Origin: Chloroflexota bacterium
GTDB lineage: Bacteria > Chloroflexota > Anaerolineae > Aggregatilineales > Phototrophicaceae
DNA: 46,017 nucleotides
Reading direction: 5' to 3'
Assembly: GCA_013388735.1 (NCBI GenBank)
Contig: JACAES010000167.1
Location: 1 to 46,017, forward strand
Every line of letters begins with the position of its first letter. Positions within the stretch are counted from its first letter, which is position 1. Under the pieces are notes generated by a model that was not told the DNA's origin, made no database searches, and saw only the letters and a program-made list of their open reading frames with translations. Below are positions 8,053 through 17,157 of the stretch, one piece after another. The position numbers and the translations under genes were made by a program.

Positions 8053-9108
8053 ATGACGACTGTTCTGGGTATCGAAACCTCTTGTGACGAAACCGCCGCC
8101 GCCGTTGTGCTGGATGGGCGGACGATTCTCTCTACTATCGTCGCCTCGCAGATTGACCTGCACGCGCGCTATGGCGGCGTGTTCCCGGAAGTGGCCTCCC
8201 GCGCGCACATCGAAGCCATCGGCGCGGTGGTCGAGCAGGCCGTCCACGATGCGGGCGTCGGCTACGATCAGATAGATGCCATCGCCGTGACGCGCGGGCC
8301 GGGGCTGGTCGGGTCGCTGCTGGTGGGCGTGAACTACGCCAAAGGGCTGGCGCTGGCGACCGGCAAACCCTTGCTGGGCATCAACCACCTGGAAGGCCAC
8401 GTGTATTCCCTGTGGCTGACCGAACCAAACCGCGAGATCAAATTCCCGGTGCTGGTGCTGATCGTCTCCGGCGGGCATACTGAACTGCTGCTGATGGAAG
8501 ATCACGGCCAGTACCGGCGGCTGGGCGGCACGCTGGACGACGCGGCGGGCGAGGCGTTCGATAAAGTTGGGCGACTGCTGGGGCTGCCGTTCCCCGGCGG
8601 GCCGAACATCGAACGCGCCGCCATGATGGGCAACGCCATCGCCTACAAGTTCCCCCGCGCCAAACGTGACGACAGCTATGATTTCAGCTTTTCTGGCCTC
8701 AAAACTGCTGTCCTGCGCGAAGTGACCGTGCCGCCCGCCAGTGGCGAACCGCGCCGGCGCGGCGAGACGCCTCGCCTCCGCGCCGATGTTTCGATCAACG
8801 ACGTGGCCGCCAGCTTCCAGGACGCCCTGGTGAGCGCATTGGTGGACAAAACCGCCCGCGCCGCCAAAGCCTATCAGGTGACGGAAATCCTGCTGGCAGG
8901 CGGTGTCAGCGCCAACCAGGTCCTGCGCCAGCGAATGCGCGCCGAGGCCGGGCTGCCGGTGCGCTACCCGCCGCTGAACCTGTGTACCGACAACGCCGCC
9001 ATGATCGCTGCCGCCGGTTTTTACCGCTACCGGGCCGGCCTGCGACATGGGCTGGAACTGGACGTAAAGCCGATGTGGCCGCTGACCAGCGATGCTTATA
9101 CACGATGA
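8053..9108 (+). CDS. tsaD: tRNA N6-adenosine threonylcarbamoyltransferase TsaD
   Basis: TsaD transfers the threonylcarbamoyl group to A37 of tRNAs reading ANN codons, working with TsaB, TsaE and TsaC, which are not in this window. The 351-residue protein begins with TVLGIETSCDETAAAVV, the ATP-phosphate loop of the ASKHA fold. It then shows PEVASRAHIEAI with the first metal-binding His, and LLGINHLEGHVYS with the second His region. VSGGHTELLL and the late LLAGGVSANQVLRQRM complete the nucleotide site, and TDNAAMIA supplies the C-terminal metal Asp. A Pro/Arg-rich insert near residues 219-235 looks like a flexible loop. The start follows GAGGAAGG at good spacing. Identity is secure. Confidence 0.97.
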   Translation: MTTVLGIETSCDETAAAVVLDGRTILSTIVASQIDLHARYGGVFPEVASRAHIEAIGAVVEQAVHDAGVGYDQIDAIAVTRGPGLVGSLLVGVNYAKGLALATGKPLLGINHLEGHVYSLWLTEPNREIKFPVLVLIVSGGHTELLLMEDHGQYRRLGGTLDDAAGEAFDKVGRLLGLPFPGGPNIERAAMMGNAIAYKFPRAKRDDSYDFSFSGLKTAVLREVTVPPASGEPRRRGETPRLRADVSINDVAASFQDALVSALVDKTARAAKAYQVTEILLAGGVSANQVLRQRMRAEAGLPVRYPPLNLCTDNAAMIAAAGFYRYRAGLRHGLELDVKPMWPLTSDAYTR

Positions 9109-9171
9109 CTTTTCCGGTATGTGCGGTACAATTCCGGGCGTTCCGCCAATTACACCGAAACGAGCGCCCCT

Positions 9172-9915
9172 ATGGAACTCTACCTCATCCGGCACGGCCA
9201 ATCGGCCAACAACGTCATCATGATGGCCTATTCTGATTACGAACACCGACGCGATGTAGACCCACCTCTGACCGCATTGGGTCAGCAGCAGGCCGAAGCC
9301 ACTGCCCGTTATCTGGCCGAAGCGGTCAACCTGGAAACGCTGGTCGAACAACCCGCCGAAAATCGCGCGGAAATGCCGACCGGCTTCGACATCACCCGAC
9401 TCTACAGCAGCCCTATGCTGCGCGCGCTGCAAACGGCGCAGCCCATCGGCCAGGCGTTGGGACTGCCGGTCGAAGTCTGGCCGGACGTACACGAACACGG
9501 CGGCATGTACCTGCGCTATCCCGACGAACGCGGTGTGGTCGGCTTTCCGGGGCGCAGTCGCGCCGAAATTCTGGCCGATTTTCCCGATTACATACTGCCA
9601 GACAGCATCACCGAAGCCGGTTGGTGGAATCCGGCCAGCAAGGAAGAGGACATCGCCGGCTGTTTTGCGCGGGCGGTGCGCGTGGCTGCCGCGCTGCGGC
9701 GGCGCGCCCACAGCCAGGAACGCATCGCCATCGTCACGCACGGAACATTTAGCGACTGCCTGCTCAAGGCGCTGCTGAACATGCTGCCGTCCGATCACCT
9801 GCATTACCGTCTGTACAACACCGGCATCACCCGGCTGGATTTTCGCGCCGACGGCCATGTCATCGTGTGGTACATCAACCGCGTTCACCACCTGCCGCCT
9901 GCGTTGGTTTCCTGA
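9172..9915 (+). CDS. Histidine phosphatase superfamily protein (phosphoglycerate mutase-like)
   Basis: The start at 9172 is chosen because the family signature LIRHGQSANN should sit at the extreme N-terminus; an in-frame start at 9121 would add 17 unrelated residues. The 247-residue protein has the RHG triad with His8 as the likely phosphoacceptor. YSSPMLRALQTAQPI contains the second conserved Arg, and IVTHGTFSDCL holds the second catalytic His. Between these lies an insert with VHEHGGMYLRYPDERG, longer than in compact mutases. Members include cofactor-dependent mutases, alpha-ribazole phosphatases and broad sugar phosphatases, so the substrate is unknown. TACAAT at 9127-9132 may be a -10 box. 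It lies 63 bases after tsaD on the same strand. Confidence 0.88.
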   Translation: MELYLIRHGQSANNVIMMAYSDYEHRRDVDPPLTALGQQQAEATARYLAEAVNLETLVEQPAENRAEMPTGFDITRLYSSPMLRALQTAQPIGQALGLPVEVWPDVHEHGGMYLRYPDERGVVGFPGRSRAEILADFPDYILPDSITEAGWWNPASKEEDIAGCFARAVRVAAALRRRAHSQERIAIVTHGTFSDCLLKALLNMLPSDHLHYRLYNTGITRLDFRADGHVIVWYINRVHHLPPALVS

Positions 9916-10041
9916 GAATCATCACCGGTTGCTGAAGTTTTATGCAGTTTTTGGTAGATTTACGCCGCGCTTCGAGCTAGAATTTCGTCCGGCGTATTCC
10001 CGCGCCGACAAGTGTTACGCGACCGAATGAGGTTTCTTGTC

Positions 10042-10824
10042 ATGTTGACGCTCCCCTTCATCCTTTCTGCCGTCAGCGCCGCCACCAGCGGTATCTTCGC
10101 GGCGTTGGTGCTGCGCCGGTGGTGGCAAAAACGCGCCCAACGCCACCCCGCCCCGCATCTGCTGGCCTGGGGAATCGGCCTGCTGACCTATTTCGTCGGC
10201 ACGCTGGCTCAGGTAGTGCTGTCGCTGGTCTGGAGTCCGCTGTTTTTTGCTCTGTGGTACTGGTGCGGCGCGCTGATGACGGCGGCCTGGCTGGGGCAGG
10301 GTACGGTGTATCTGCTGGTGCGGCGCGGCAATATCGCCCGCAACCTGCAAATGGCGCTTATCCTGGTCGGGGTGATGACGCTGCCCTGGACGCTGCTGCT
10401 GACACCGTTCAACGAATCGGCCTGGCGTCCCGGCGCGGACATGACCGAGATTTACCGCGACCATCCCGACGAAAACGGCGTCGTGCAGCCCGGCATCATG
10501 GCCGGCGACTCGCGCGGGACGGTGCGGTTTTTCTCGCCCATCATGAATCTGTGGGGGACAATCGCGCTGGTGGGCGGGGCGATCTATTCATCCATCCTGT
10601 TCCAGCGCAAACAAATTCTGCGCGACCGGATGGCCGGCAACTGGCTGATCGCGCTGGGCGGCCTGATGCCTGCGCTGGGCGGCGCGCTCATCCGCCTGGG
10701 CGACCCGTCGTTTAAGTATGTCGGCGAGATGCTGGGCGCGATCATCATCTTCGCCGGCTTTTTGCTGGCGACCCGCGAGGTCGAAGATCGCACGCGCCGT
10801 CCGGCGCCGCAGGCCGCCGATTAA
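10042..10824 (+). CDS. Unrecognised seven-helix membrane protein
   Basis: I do not recognise a named family. The frame could begin at GTG 10012 or ATG 10027, but ATG 10042 has GAGG nine bases upstream, giving 260 residues. Hydrophobic segments appear at about residues 5-25, 40-62, 68-94, 103-123, 165-187, 201-222 and 226-246, making seven helices. The loop between helices 4 and 5 is about 40 residues, polar, and carries IYRDHPDENGVVQPGIM. The C-terminus is short and charged. Nothing suggests enzyme motifs or transport signatures. It sits between the phosphatase and the modular glycosidase-like gene, all on the plus strand, with 126 bases in front, so it may have its own promoter. Confidence 0.7.
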   Translation: MLTLPFILSAVSAATSGIFAALVLRRWWQKRAQRHPAPHLLAWGIGLLTYFVGTLAQVVLSLVWSPLFFALWYWCGALMTAAWLGQGTVYLLVRRGNIARNLQMALILVGVMTLPWTLLLTPFNESAWRPGADMTEIYRDHPDENGVVQPGIMAGDSRGTVRFFSPIMNLWGTIALVGGAIYSSILFQRKQILRDRMAGNWLIALGGLMPALGGALIRLGDPSFKYVGEMLGAIIIFAGFLLATREVEDRTRRPAPQAAD

Positions 10825-10899
10825 CTTTTATGCTTTAATGAGTTTGTCTAACATTCTCGCGCGCTTTTTCTGGAAATAGTTTTTTCAAGGAGCTTATTT

Positions 10900-12531
10900 A
10901 TGGGAGCGTTCAGCTTGCGATGGCCGTCGGCGGCAGCGCCCGCCCGCTACACCACGCCGTTTGATCCGGCCACCGGCGCGGTCGGAGTTTACGCGCCCAC
11001 CGGGACGCTCGTCAGCGCCGGCGCGGCGGGACAGGTGATTGCTACTACAGGCGGCGTCGTGCTGGTGAAAAACGGCGCCTACACCGTTACTTATGGGAAC
11101 GTGCGCGCCGTGCGCGTCCAGCCGGGGCAGACCGTCGCCGCAGGGGATATCCTGGCCGAATCTGCCGGGCCGGAAAGTTTTACGCTCACGGTCGAGCAGG
11201 CGGTAGACGTGTCGAAGCTGCTGGCGCCACCGGCTGCGCCGCCCGCCGCCCCGCCACCCGTTCCCGCGCCGGCTCCAACGCCGCCCGCGCCTGCCGCGCC
11301 CGTGTCAAAGGTCTACGTGCGCACGACGCTTGACGGCGTTCGCCTGCGCGAGCGACCGGTAGACGGCCAGCCCATCGGCCAGGTCAATACCACGGATGTC
11401 CTTGAATCGCTGGAAACGGCGGAAGCCACGCGGGGCAAGCTGGGCGTCCCCGGCCAGTGGCTTCAGGTGCGGAATCCGGCGGGGAAAACCGGCTTCGTGG
11501 CGGCTCAGTATTTGCAGATCAGCGGCGCGCCCGCTCCTGCCCCCGTACCGGCTCCCGCGCCCGGCACGCCGGTTAGTATGGGTAATGTGCTGGGCGTGAA
11601 CCTGGATATCTATAACCCGCTCGGACGCCCCGACCCGGTGCTGATGCGCGGCATCGGCTGGGTGCGCGTGAAGTTTAATGTGTCGCTCAACCCTGACCGC
11701 CCGCATACGGATGACAACAGCAGCGGGCGTTACGGCAATACCGACATCGGCGCGGCCTTCAACCGCTATCGGGCGGCGCTGGAGCCTTACGCCCGCGCCG
11801 GGATGAAGGTGTTGATGGTCTTTACGCACCAGCTTTATGGCGAAGGCGCGGGGTATAACTGGAACGTCATGGATAGCGGACGCTGGCGCGACCTGACCCG
11901 CACCTATGCCGACTTCGCCCGCCGCAGTGTGGAGCTGTGGAAGCCGACCGGCTTCATTCACGCCTATCAGATCTGGAATGAGCAGGATACCGAAGCGGGC
12001 AAAGGCCGCGCCGCCGTCCCCATTCCGGCGGCGGATTACGGCCACCTGTTGGCGGAAACGATTCGCGCCGTGCGCGCCGTTGACCCGATCACGCCCATCA
12101 TCACCGGCGGCCATACGCGCGGCCCGCAGGTAGGCAGCGCCTACGCCCGCGCGACCCTGGCGGCCATGCCCGCCGATGTGCGTCCGGACGGAATCGCCAC
12201 GCACCCTTATGGACGCGGCATGGCCGGGCATGTTTTTAGCAACTGGGGGCCGCTGGAGGAAGAAATCCGCCTCTATGCGGCGGTGCTGCCCGGTAAGCCG
12301 GTCTGGATTACCGAATGGGGCGTGTTGGGGCGGCAGGGTGATCTGAGCATCGCGCCGCAGGTGGCCGACTATGCCGCCGGGTTCATGCGAATCTGCAAAT
12401 CGCAGTTCGCGGGGCAGGTAGCCGCCGCTATCTGGTATGCCTGGGCAGACGGCATGGATGACGGTTACGGCCTGGTGGACGCGGGCGGCAGGCCGAAGGC
12501 CAGCTTCACCGAACGTTTCCTGGCGCTTTAG
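10900..12531 (+). CDS. Modular protein: M23-like barrel, SH3, clan GH-A glycosidase-like domain
   Basis: This 543-residue protein has clear modules joined by Ala/Pro linkers. Residues about 15-105 form a beta-rich region (GQVIATTGGVVLVKNGAYTV, YGNVRAVRVQPGQTV) resembling the sandwich core of M23 peptidases or lipoyl-like domains. It lacks the HxH metal residues, so it is probably non-catalytic. A Pro-rich linker (about 107-135) leads to a bacterial SH3 domain at about 138-207, and a second linker leads to a TIM-barrel-like domain from 226 to the end. There YQIWNEQDT (Glu361) and VWITEWG (Glu472) fit the acid/base and nucleophile glutamates of clan GH-A glycosidases. No signal peptide is visible, which is odd for a wall-active protein. 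Substrate is unknown. AAGGAG precedes the ATG. Confidence 0.8.
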   Translation: MGAFSLRWPSAAAPARYTTPFDPATGAVGVYAPTGTLVSAGAAGQVIATTGGVVLVKNGAYTVTYGNVRAVRVQPGQTVAAGDILAESAGPESFTLTVEQAVDVSKLLAPPAAPPAAPPPVPAPAPTPPAPAAPVSKVYVRTTLDGVRLRERPVDGQPIGQVNTTDVLESLETAEATRGKLGVPGQWLQVRNPAGKTGFVAAQYLQISGAPAPAPVPAPAPGTPVSMGNVLGVNLDIYNPLGRPDPVLMRGIGWVRVKFNVSLNPDRPHTDDNSSGRYGNTDIGAAFNRYRAALEPYARAGMKVLMVFTHQLYGEGAGYNWNVMDSGRWRDLTRTYADFARRSVELWKPTGFIHAYQIWNEQDTEAGKGRAAVPIPAADYGHLLAETIRAVRAVDPITPIITGGHTRGPQVGSAYARATLAAMPADVRPDGIATHPYGRGMAGHVFSNWGPLEEEIRLYAAVLPGKPVWITEWGVLGRQGDLSIAPQVADYAAGFMRICKSQFAGQVAAAIWYAWADGMDDGYGLVDAGGRPKASFTERFLAL

Positions 12532-12871
12532 CCAGGGCGAAATCCGGCGCGGGAAGCGGCAGATCGGGCGATGGCTCAACGCCCTGTTCGGTCAGCGCGC
12601 CGGTATATATTTCCCGGTCTCAGGGGTGCAGGCGTTGACCCGGCGCAAAAGCCGCACCGGGTGAATCTCTGTCCGCAGCACCGGGGCGATGAGCGTGCCG
12701 GGATGATAACCGTCGCGCCCGACCGCCGGGATGATCTCCGGCTGGAACGGCGCGGCGGCCTTCACCGGCGCCTTGCATAAACTGTGAAAGTCGTCCTATG
12801 AAATCGGACGGACGCCGTTCCGTTTCGAGTAATCGCAGGGCTGCTGGCTCATCGGTCGAATCCCCCGATTT

Positions 12872-12892
12872 GGGCGGGTTCTAGACTCGCCC
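12872..12892. repeat. Palindromic intergenic repeat, copy 1
   Basis: GGGCGGG (12872-12878) and CTCGCCC (12886-12892) pair with one G-T mismatch around TTCTAGA. The unit resembles a decayed form of a GGGCGGGTCT/AGACCCGCCC palindrome. The adjacent copy 2 supports a repeat family rather than chance. Confidence 0.45.
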
Positions 12893-12921
12893 CTACGCCT
12901 GAAAATGGGTGTGCGTTGCCG

Positions 12922-12942
12922 GGGAGTGTCTCAGACCCGCCC
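12922..12942. repeat. Palindromic intergenic repeat, copy 2
   Basis: GGGAGTGTCT, one C, then AGACCCGCCC: the right arm matches the presumed ancestral palindrome exactly, and the left arm has changed. It lies 29 bases after copy 1. Confidence 0.4.
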
Positions 12943-12986
12943 GCAAATCAACCGGCAGTAATTCGCTTTTCAAATGGCCTCTCGGC

Positions 12987-14981
12987 TTACGGCGTTTCGT
13001 CGTCTGCATCTGCATCCCCGTCCGCAACTGCATCTGCATCGGGCGCAGGCGGCACATCCGGGGCGGCGGTCGGTTCTGGCGGCACCTCCAGATCGGCGGC
13101 GGGTGTGCCAGTGGCGGCCTGCATCAGCAGGGTCAGCCGGTCGGCCATCGCCGCCGGGTCGGGGTGGATGCCGTCCTGCAGCAGGGCCGTTTCAAAAATC
13201 TGCTCGATGACCAGGTTCACCACCGGGTTGTCCGGCGAAGCGGCCAGCATGGCGCTCAGATTGTACATCAACGGATGGCGCGGGTTCAGTTCCAGGCTTT
13301 TGACCGGCAGTTCGACCTCGCGGTCGAGCAGGCGGTTGAGCCGGAACATGTTGCGCGCCGCGTTTTCGTCGTCACTGACCAGCCGCGCCGGGCTGCGGGT
13401 AAGCGTTTTGCTCTGGCGCACGTCGCGCACGCGCTCGCCTAACACATCGGCGAACCGCTGGCGCAGGGCCTTAAAACTATCGTCCGGCAGGTTCTCGCGG
13501 GTGGGCGCGGCCTCGTCCTTGCGGGCCTGGCCGATGTCGCGCAGGTCAATATTGGCGTCATCCACGCTGTGCAGTTTGTGGCCTTTATAGTCCGGCAGCC
13601 CCATCACCATGATCGAATCGACCGGGTCGGTCAGGTACAGCACCTCGATTCCGCGCGCGCGGAAGGCGTCCAGGTGCGGGCTGCGGCTGGCGGTGTAAAA
13701 GTCGTCGGCCATCACATAATAAATATCATCCTGGTTGGCAGCCAGCCGTTCGACGTACTCATCCAGCGAAAAAAGCTGATCGGGGTTTTCGCTGTGGGTG
13801 CTGGCAAAAAACAGCAGCGGTTCGATGTCGGCGTGGTCAACCGGGCTGACGACCACGCCCTGTTTGATGAAACGGCTGAAGGCGGCGTAAATCTTCAGGT
13901 AGCCGTCGCGGTTCTTCTGCGCCATACGCTTCAGGTCGGACAGCACGCGCCCGGTGAGCGTCTTTTTCAGGTTGACCATCACGCGGTTGGCCTGCACGCT
14001 TTCCCGGCTGATATTCAGCGGCAGGTCTTCGCTGTCCACTACGCCCTGCACAAACTGGAGATATTCCGGCAGCAGGTCGGTATTGTATTCCTGGATCAGC
14101 ACCTTGCGGGCGTACAGCTTCAAACCCGGTTCCTTGCGCGGGCTGAGAATGTTCCGCTCCGGGTTGGCCGGGATGTACAGCAGGGCATAAAACTGGAGCG
14201 GCACATCGGCGCGTACATGCAGGTGATGCAGCGGCGCTTCCCAGTCCAGCGTCAGCATTTTGTAGAAGTCGTTGTATTGTTCTTCGGTGATGTCTTTGGG
14301 GTCCTGCCGCCAGATAGCGGTCTGTTTGTTGGTCGGCTGTTCGTCGTCCCCGACGTATATCGGAAAGGCGATATAGTCGGAATGCCGCCGGATGATGTCT
14401 TTGAGCGTCCAGAGCTGTAAAAATGTCTTGGCGTCTTCCTTCAGGTAAATAATCACATCCGTGCCGCGCACTTCGCGCTCGGCAGGTTCGATAGTATAGG
14501 TCGCGCCGCCGGTGGATTCCCAGGCGTAAGCCTGCTCGCCGGGCCGGTACGAACGCGAGACGACGCGCACTTTATCCGCCACCATAAAAACCGAATAAAA
14601 ACCCACCCCGAACTGGCCGATGACATCCTGCAAAACAGCACTGTTGCCGGACGATTGGCGCAGTTTTTCGAGGAAGGCTTTGGCGCCGCTGCGGGCGATC
14701 ACGCCCAGATTATTGACCAGATCATCGTGGGCCATGCCGATGCCGGTATCGCTGATGGTTAGCGTTCCGGCCTGTTCGTCGGCTTTGATTTCGATTGCCA
14801 GCTCAGCATCCGGGTCAAGCACGTCCCGGTTGGTAAGCTGCTCGAACTGGATACGATTGAGCGCGTCGGAGGCGTTGGAGATCAGTTCACGCAGGAAGAT
14901 TTCCCGTTCGGTATACAGCGAATGTACCAGAATATCCAACAACTGCTGGATTTCCGCCTGAAAGGTAAAAGTTTCTGCCAT
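12987..14981 (-). CDS. htpG: Molecular chaperone HtpG (Hsp90)
   Basis: HtpG is the bacterial cytosolic Hsp90, an ATP-driven dimeric chaperone. The 664-residue length is normal. The N-terminal ATPase shows the GHKL signatures: FLRELISNASDALNRI, ISDTGIGMAHDDLVNNLG, and GQFGVGFYSVFMVADKV. The middle domain contains LPEYLQFVQGVVDSEDLPLN and ISRESVQ, with the conserved Arg contacting ATP, and the C-terminal dimerisation domain follows. The last 25 residues are an Ala/Asp-rich acidic tail (PDADAVADGDADADDE) that is longer than in Escherichia coli HtpG. The tail is not the eukaryotic MEEVD. No heat-shock operator is obvious upstream. Confidence 0.97.
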   Translation of the reverse strand: MAETFTFQAEIQQLLDILVHSLYTEREIFLRELISNASDALNRIQFEQLTNRDVLDPDAELAIEIKADEQAGTLTISDTGIGMAHDDLVNNLGVIARSGAKAFLEKLRQSSGNSAVLQDVIGQFGVGFYSVFMVADKVRVVSRSYRPGEQAYAWESTGGATYTIEPAEREVRGTDVIIYLKEDAKTFLQLWTLKDIIRRHSDYIAFPIYVGDDEQPTNKQTAIWRQDPKDITEEQYNDFYKMLTLDWEAPLHHLHVRADVPLQFYALLYIPANPERNILSPRKEPGLKLYARKVLIQEYNTDLLPEYLQFVQGVVDSEDLPLNISRESVQANRVMVNLKKTLTGRVLSDLKRMAQKNRDGYLKIYAAFSRFIKQGVVVSPVDHADIEPLLFFASTHSENPDQLFSLDEYVERLAANQDDIYYVMADDFYTASRSPHLDAFRARGIEVLYLTDPVDSIMVMGLPDYKGHKLHSVDDANIDLRDIGQARKDEAAPTRENLPDDSFKALRQRFADVLGERVRDVRQSKTLTRSPARLVSDDENAARNMFRLNRLLDREVELPVKSLELNPRHPLMYNLSAMLAASPDNPVVNLVIEQIFETALLQDGIHPDPAAMADRLTLLMQAATGTPAADLEVPPEPTAAPDVPPAPDADAVADGDADADDETP

Positions 14982-15186
14982 AGGTTTACCCTATCAGAAT
15001 CAAAGGTTGGATACGAGTCGCGGTAGTTTTATCACACTTGTGTTAGAAGCGGGTAAAAACCGGCGCGGGACGGAAGATCGGTTTAACGCAAAAACAGGAG
15101 GCTGCTGCCACCCTCTTCGTCGAGCCTGCTGCGGCTGTCGGGTCTGCGCGCCATCAGGCGCCGGACGGCGTTCGTTCGGCGTTCGT

Positions 15187-15924
15187 TCAGTTCACGAAGC
15201 GGTATTTAAACAGCGTCCATAGGGCAATGGGCGCGTCCGTCCACTTGATCTTTTTACCTTCGTGCCATTCGCGCCCGTTATACGAGATCGGCACTTCGTA
15301 GATGCGAATGCCCTGTTTGAGCACTTTGGCCGTGATTTCCGGCTCAAAGTCGAAACGCCGCGCGTGAACCTTGATGCCGCGCACCACGTCGGCGCGGAAC
15401 ACTTTATAGCAGGTTTCCATGTCGCTGAGGATGGCGTTATAAAGGATGTTGGTCACCAGCGTCAGACTGCGATTGGCGATCATGTTCCAGAAGTTCATGG
15501 CTTTGCGCGGCCCACCCAGGAAGCGCGAGCCGTAAACAACGGTGGCGATGCCTTCTTCCAGCGGCTTGAGCAGCACCGGGTAGTCACGCGGGTCATATTC
15601 AAAGTCGGCGTCCTGGATTAAAAATACTTCGCTGCTGGCCGCCGAAAAACCGGTGACTACCGCCGCGCCTTTGCCCTGGTTGGTCTGGTGATACAGGATG
15701 CGCAGGTGAGGCCGGTTCTCGCTTTCAAGGCGCTGCAAAATCTCGCGCGTGCCGTCGGTCGAGCCGTCATCTACAATGATGATCTCATCGGCCAGGCCCA
15801 CCGTTTCTACCCGGTTGAGGACTTCTTCAATCGTTTGAACCTCATTGTAACAGGGGATGATGACGCTCAAGGTTAGACGGCGTATTCCCTTGTGATAGGA
15901 TAATCCCTGGAGATAGGTCTGCAT
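15187..15924 (-). CDS. Family 2 glycosyltransferase, dolichol/polyprenyl-phosphate hexose synthase-like
   Basis: The start at 15924 has AGGAG nine bases upstream; the open frame continues to 16005 but without a ribosome site and with unrelated residues. The 245-residue protein starts its GT-A fold with LSVIIPCYNEVQTIEEVLNR and IIIVDDGSTDGT. It carries the metal-binding DADFEYDP, typical of DPM1-like enzymes that transfer mannose or glucose from a nucleotide sugar to polyprenyl phosphate. KVFRADVVRG and FDFEPEITAKVLKQG complete the acceptor side. No C-terminal membrane helices are present, so it is the soluble or peripheral type. Its product would suit GT-C enzymes such as those at 2980-5882, which is inference. 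It is divergent from the PA14 gene. Confidence 0.9.
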   Translation of the reverse strand: MQTYLQGLSYHKGIRRLTLSVIIPCYNEVQTIEEVLNRVETVGLADEIIIVDDGSTDGTREILQRLESENRPHLRILYHQTNQGKGAAVVTGFSAASSEVFLIQDADFEYDPRDYPVLLKPLEEGIATVVYGSRFLGGPRKAMNFWNMIANRSLTLVTNILYNAILSDMETCYKVFRADVVRGIKVHARRFDFEPEITAKVLKQGIRIYEVPISYNGREWHEGKKIKWTDAPIALWTLFKYRFVN

Positions 15925-16101
15925 TCTTGTAAGCTCCTCATCTGACACCACCGTCGACAACCGCCGAATTGAAAATGCTCTGCCGGTCCATCTTTTGCAG
16001 CACACCGTCCCGGCGGCAGAAGTTCACCATTGTACCATCGTCCGTTACGCATAAAAACGCTATACTTGGGGAAAATGGATTGATACAGGAGTTCAGGGCG
16101 C

Positions 16102-17157
16102 ATGTCGAAAACCGCTGGCATCGGTCTTGTACTCGTCGCCGTCTTGCTTGGCTTGATGATCGGCGCGGCACAGGCGCAGGAATTTGGCACCAACTGGTCG
16201 GCTATCTTCTTCCCGTCCAACAACCTGACCGGAACGGGTGTCCCTGTCAGCATCGCCGGAGGCATCAACTTCAACTGGGGAACGGGCGCGCCGGTCGTCA
16301 ACGGCGTGGCCGTGCCGGGCATCGGCGCGGACAACTTCTCGGCGCGTTTCACCTCCACGCAGACCTTCGCCGACGGTAACTATACCTTCACCGTGACTTC
16401 GGATGACGGCGTGCGCGTGTTCGTGGACGGCCAGATCATGCTGGATCGTTTCGTCCCCCGGGCGCAGACCACCGATACGTTTGTGCGCGCTATGACCGCC
16501 GGCCCGCATAATATCACGGTCGAATACTTCGAAGGCATTGACATCGCCATGATTCAGGTGCAGTGGGCTTTCGGCGGCGTTGTGCCAACGCTCGGCCCCA
16601 GCCCTACGCCCGGCCCGACCGCCACCCCCGCCCCGACCGGCCTGCCGCCCATCCCGGAAGGCGCGATCACGGCGACGGTCATCCGCGCCCCGGTGCTAAA
16701 CGTGCGTGCTGCGCCGTCAGTGTATTCGGATCGCATCGGCAGTGTTCTGCGCGGGCAGACCTACCAGGTGATCGGGCGCGACCAGAACGCGCGCTGGTTT
16801 TTGCTGCAATTAAGCGACCGGCAGGGCTGGGCGCTTGGTTATTACCTCTATATCCCGCAGAACGAATTTAATGCGCCGGTTATCAGCAGCTTTGCCCTCA
16901 CCGGCAATCCGGCGGCATCATCGCCGACCGGCGTGGTAGCGATGGCGTTTTCGACCCTCAAACTGCGCGCCCAGCCGACTATCTACTCGGAACAAATCGG
17001 GCGCGTCGTCTGGGGCGGCACGGTTGGCGTGGTGGCCCGGACGGCCAGCGGCGAGTGGTGGCAGGTGGTGTGGAAAGGCACAACCGGCTGGGTATGGTCG
17101 GCTTACCTGCGCGTGGTCGAAGGCAATCTGGATACGATACCTATCGTCCAGCCGTAG
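16102..17157 (+). CDS. Secreted PA14-like domain protein with two SH3 domains
   Basis: The 351-residue protein starts with a signal peptide (helix VLVAVLLGLMIGA, likely cut after AQA near residue 26). Residues about 28-155 look like a PA14-type beta-sandwich: FSARFTSTQTFADGNYTFTV, then SDDGVRVFVDGQIMLDRF and GPHNITVEYFEG. PA14 modules bind carbohydrate or act as surface spacers. A Thr/Pro linker (PTPGPTATPAPTG) leads to two bacterial SH3 repeats: about 190-255 with VLNVRAAPSVYSDRIGSVL, and about 275-340 with TLKLRAQPTIYSEQIGRVV. The SH3 modules suggest binding to the cell wall. The 3' end overlaps the convergent YfhO-type gene by 17 bases. TATACT at 16061-16066 may be a -10 box. Confidence 0.85.
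   Translation: MSKTAGIGLVLVAVLLGLMIGAAQAQEFGTNWSAIFFPSNNLTGTGVPVSIAGGINFNWGTGAPVVNGVAVPGIGADNFSARFTSTQTFADGNYTFTVTSDDGVRVFVDGQIMLDRFVPRAQTTDTFVRAMTAGPHNITVEYFEGIDIAMIQVQWAFGGVVPTLGPSPTPGPTATPAPTGLPPIPEGAITATVIRAPVLNVRAAPSVYSDRIGSVLRGQTYQVIGRDQNARWFLLQLSDRQGWALGYYLYIPQNEFNAPVISSFALTGNPAASSPTGVVAMAFSTLKLRAQPTIYSEQIGRVVWGGTVGVVARTASGEWWQVVWKGTTGWVWSAYLRVVEGNLDTIPIVQP

Larger units (their letters stand above)
12532..12986. other. 455-base gene-free stretch with two palindromic repeat copies
   Basis: No convincing gene is seen between the glycosidase-like gene and the end of htpG; short frames here have no ribosome site and no recognisable motifs. The right half carries two related palindromes listed separately. 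I see no clear terminator with a T-run for either convergent gene. Confidence 0.6.

Noticed and set aside
8023..9891. 622-codon open frame on the minus strand across tsaD and the phosphatase
   Set aside because: It spans two well-supported genes on the other strand, has no ribosome site and no recognisable domain.
12437..12780. Short plus-strand frames after the glycosidase-like gene
   Set aside because: No ribosome site, no motif, and they partly overlap the 3' end of the real gene.
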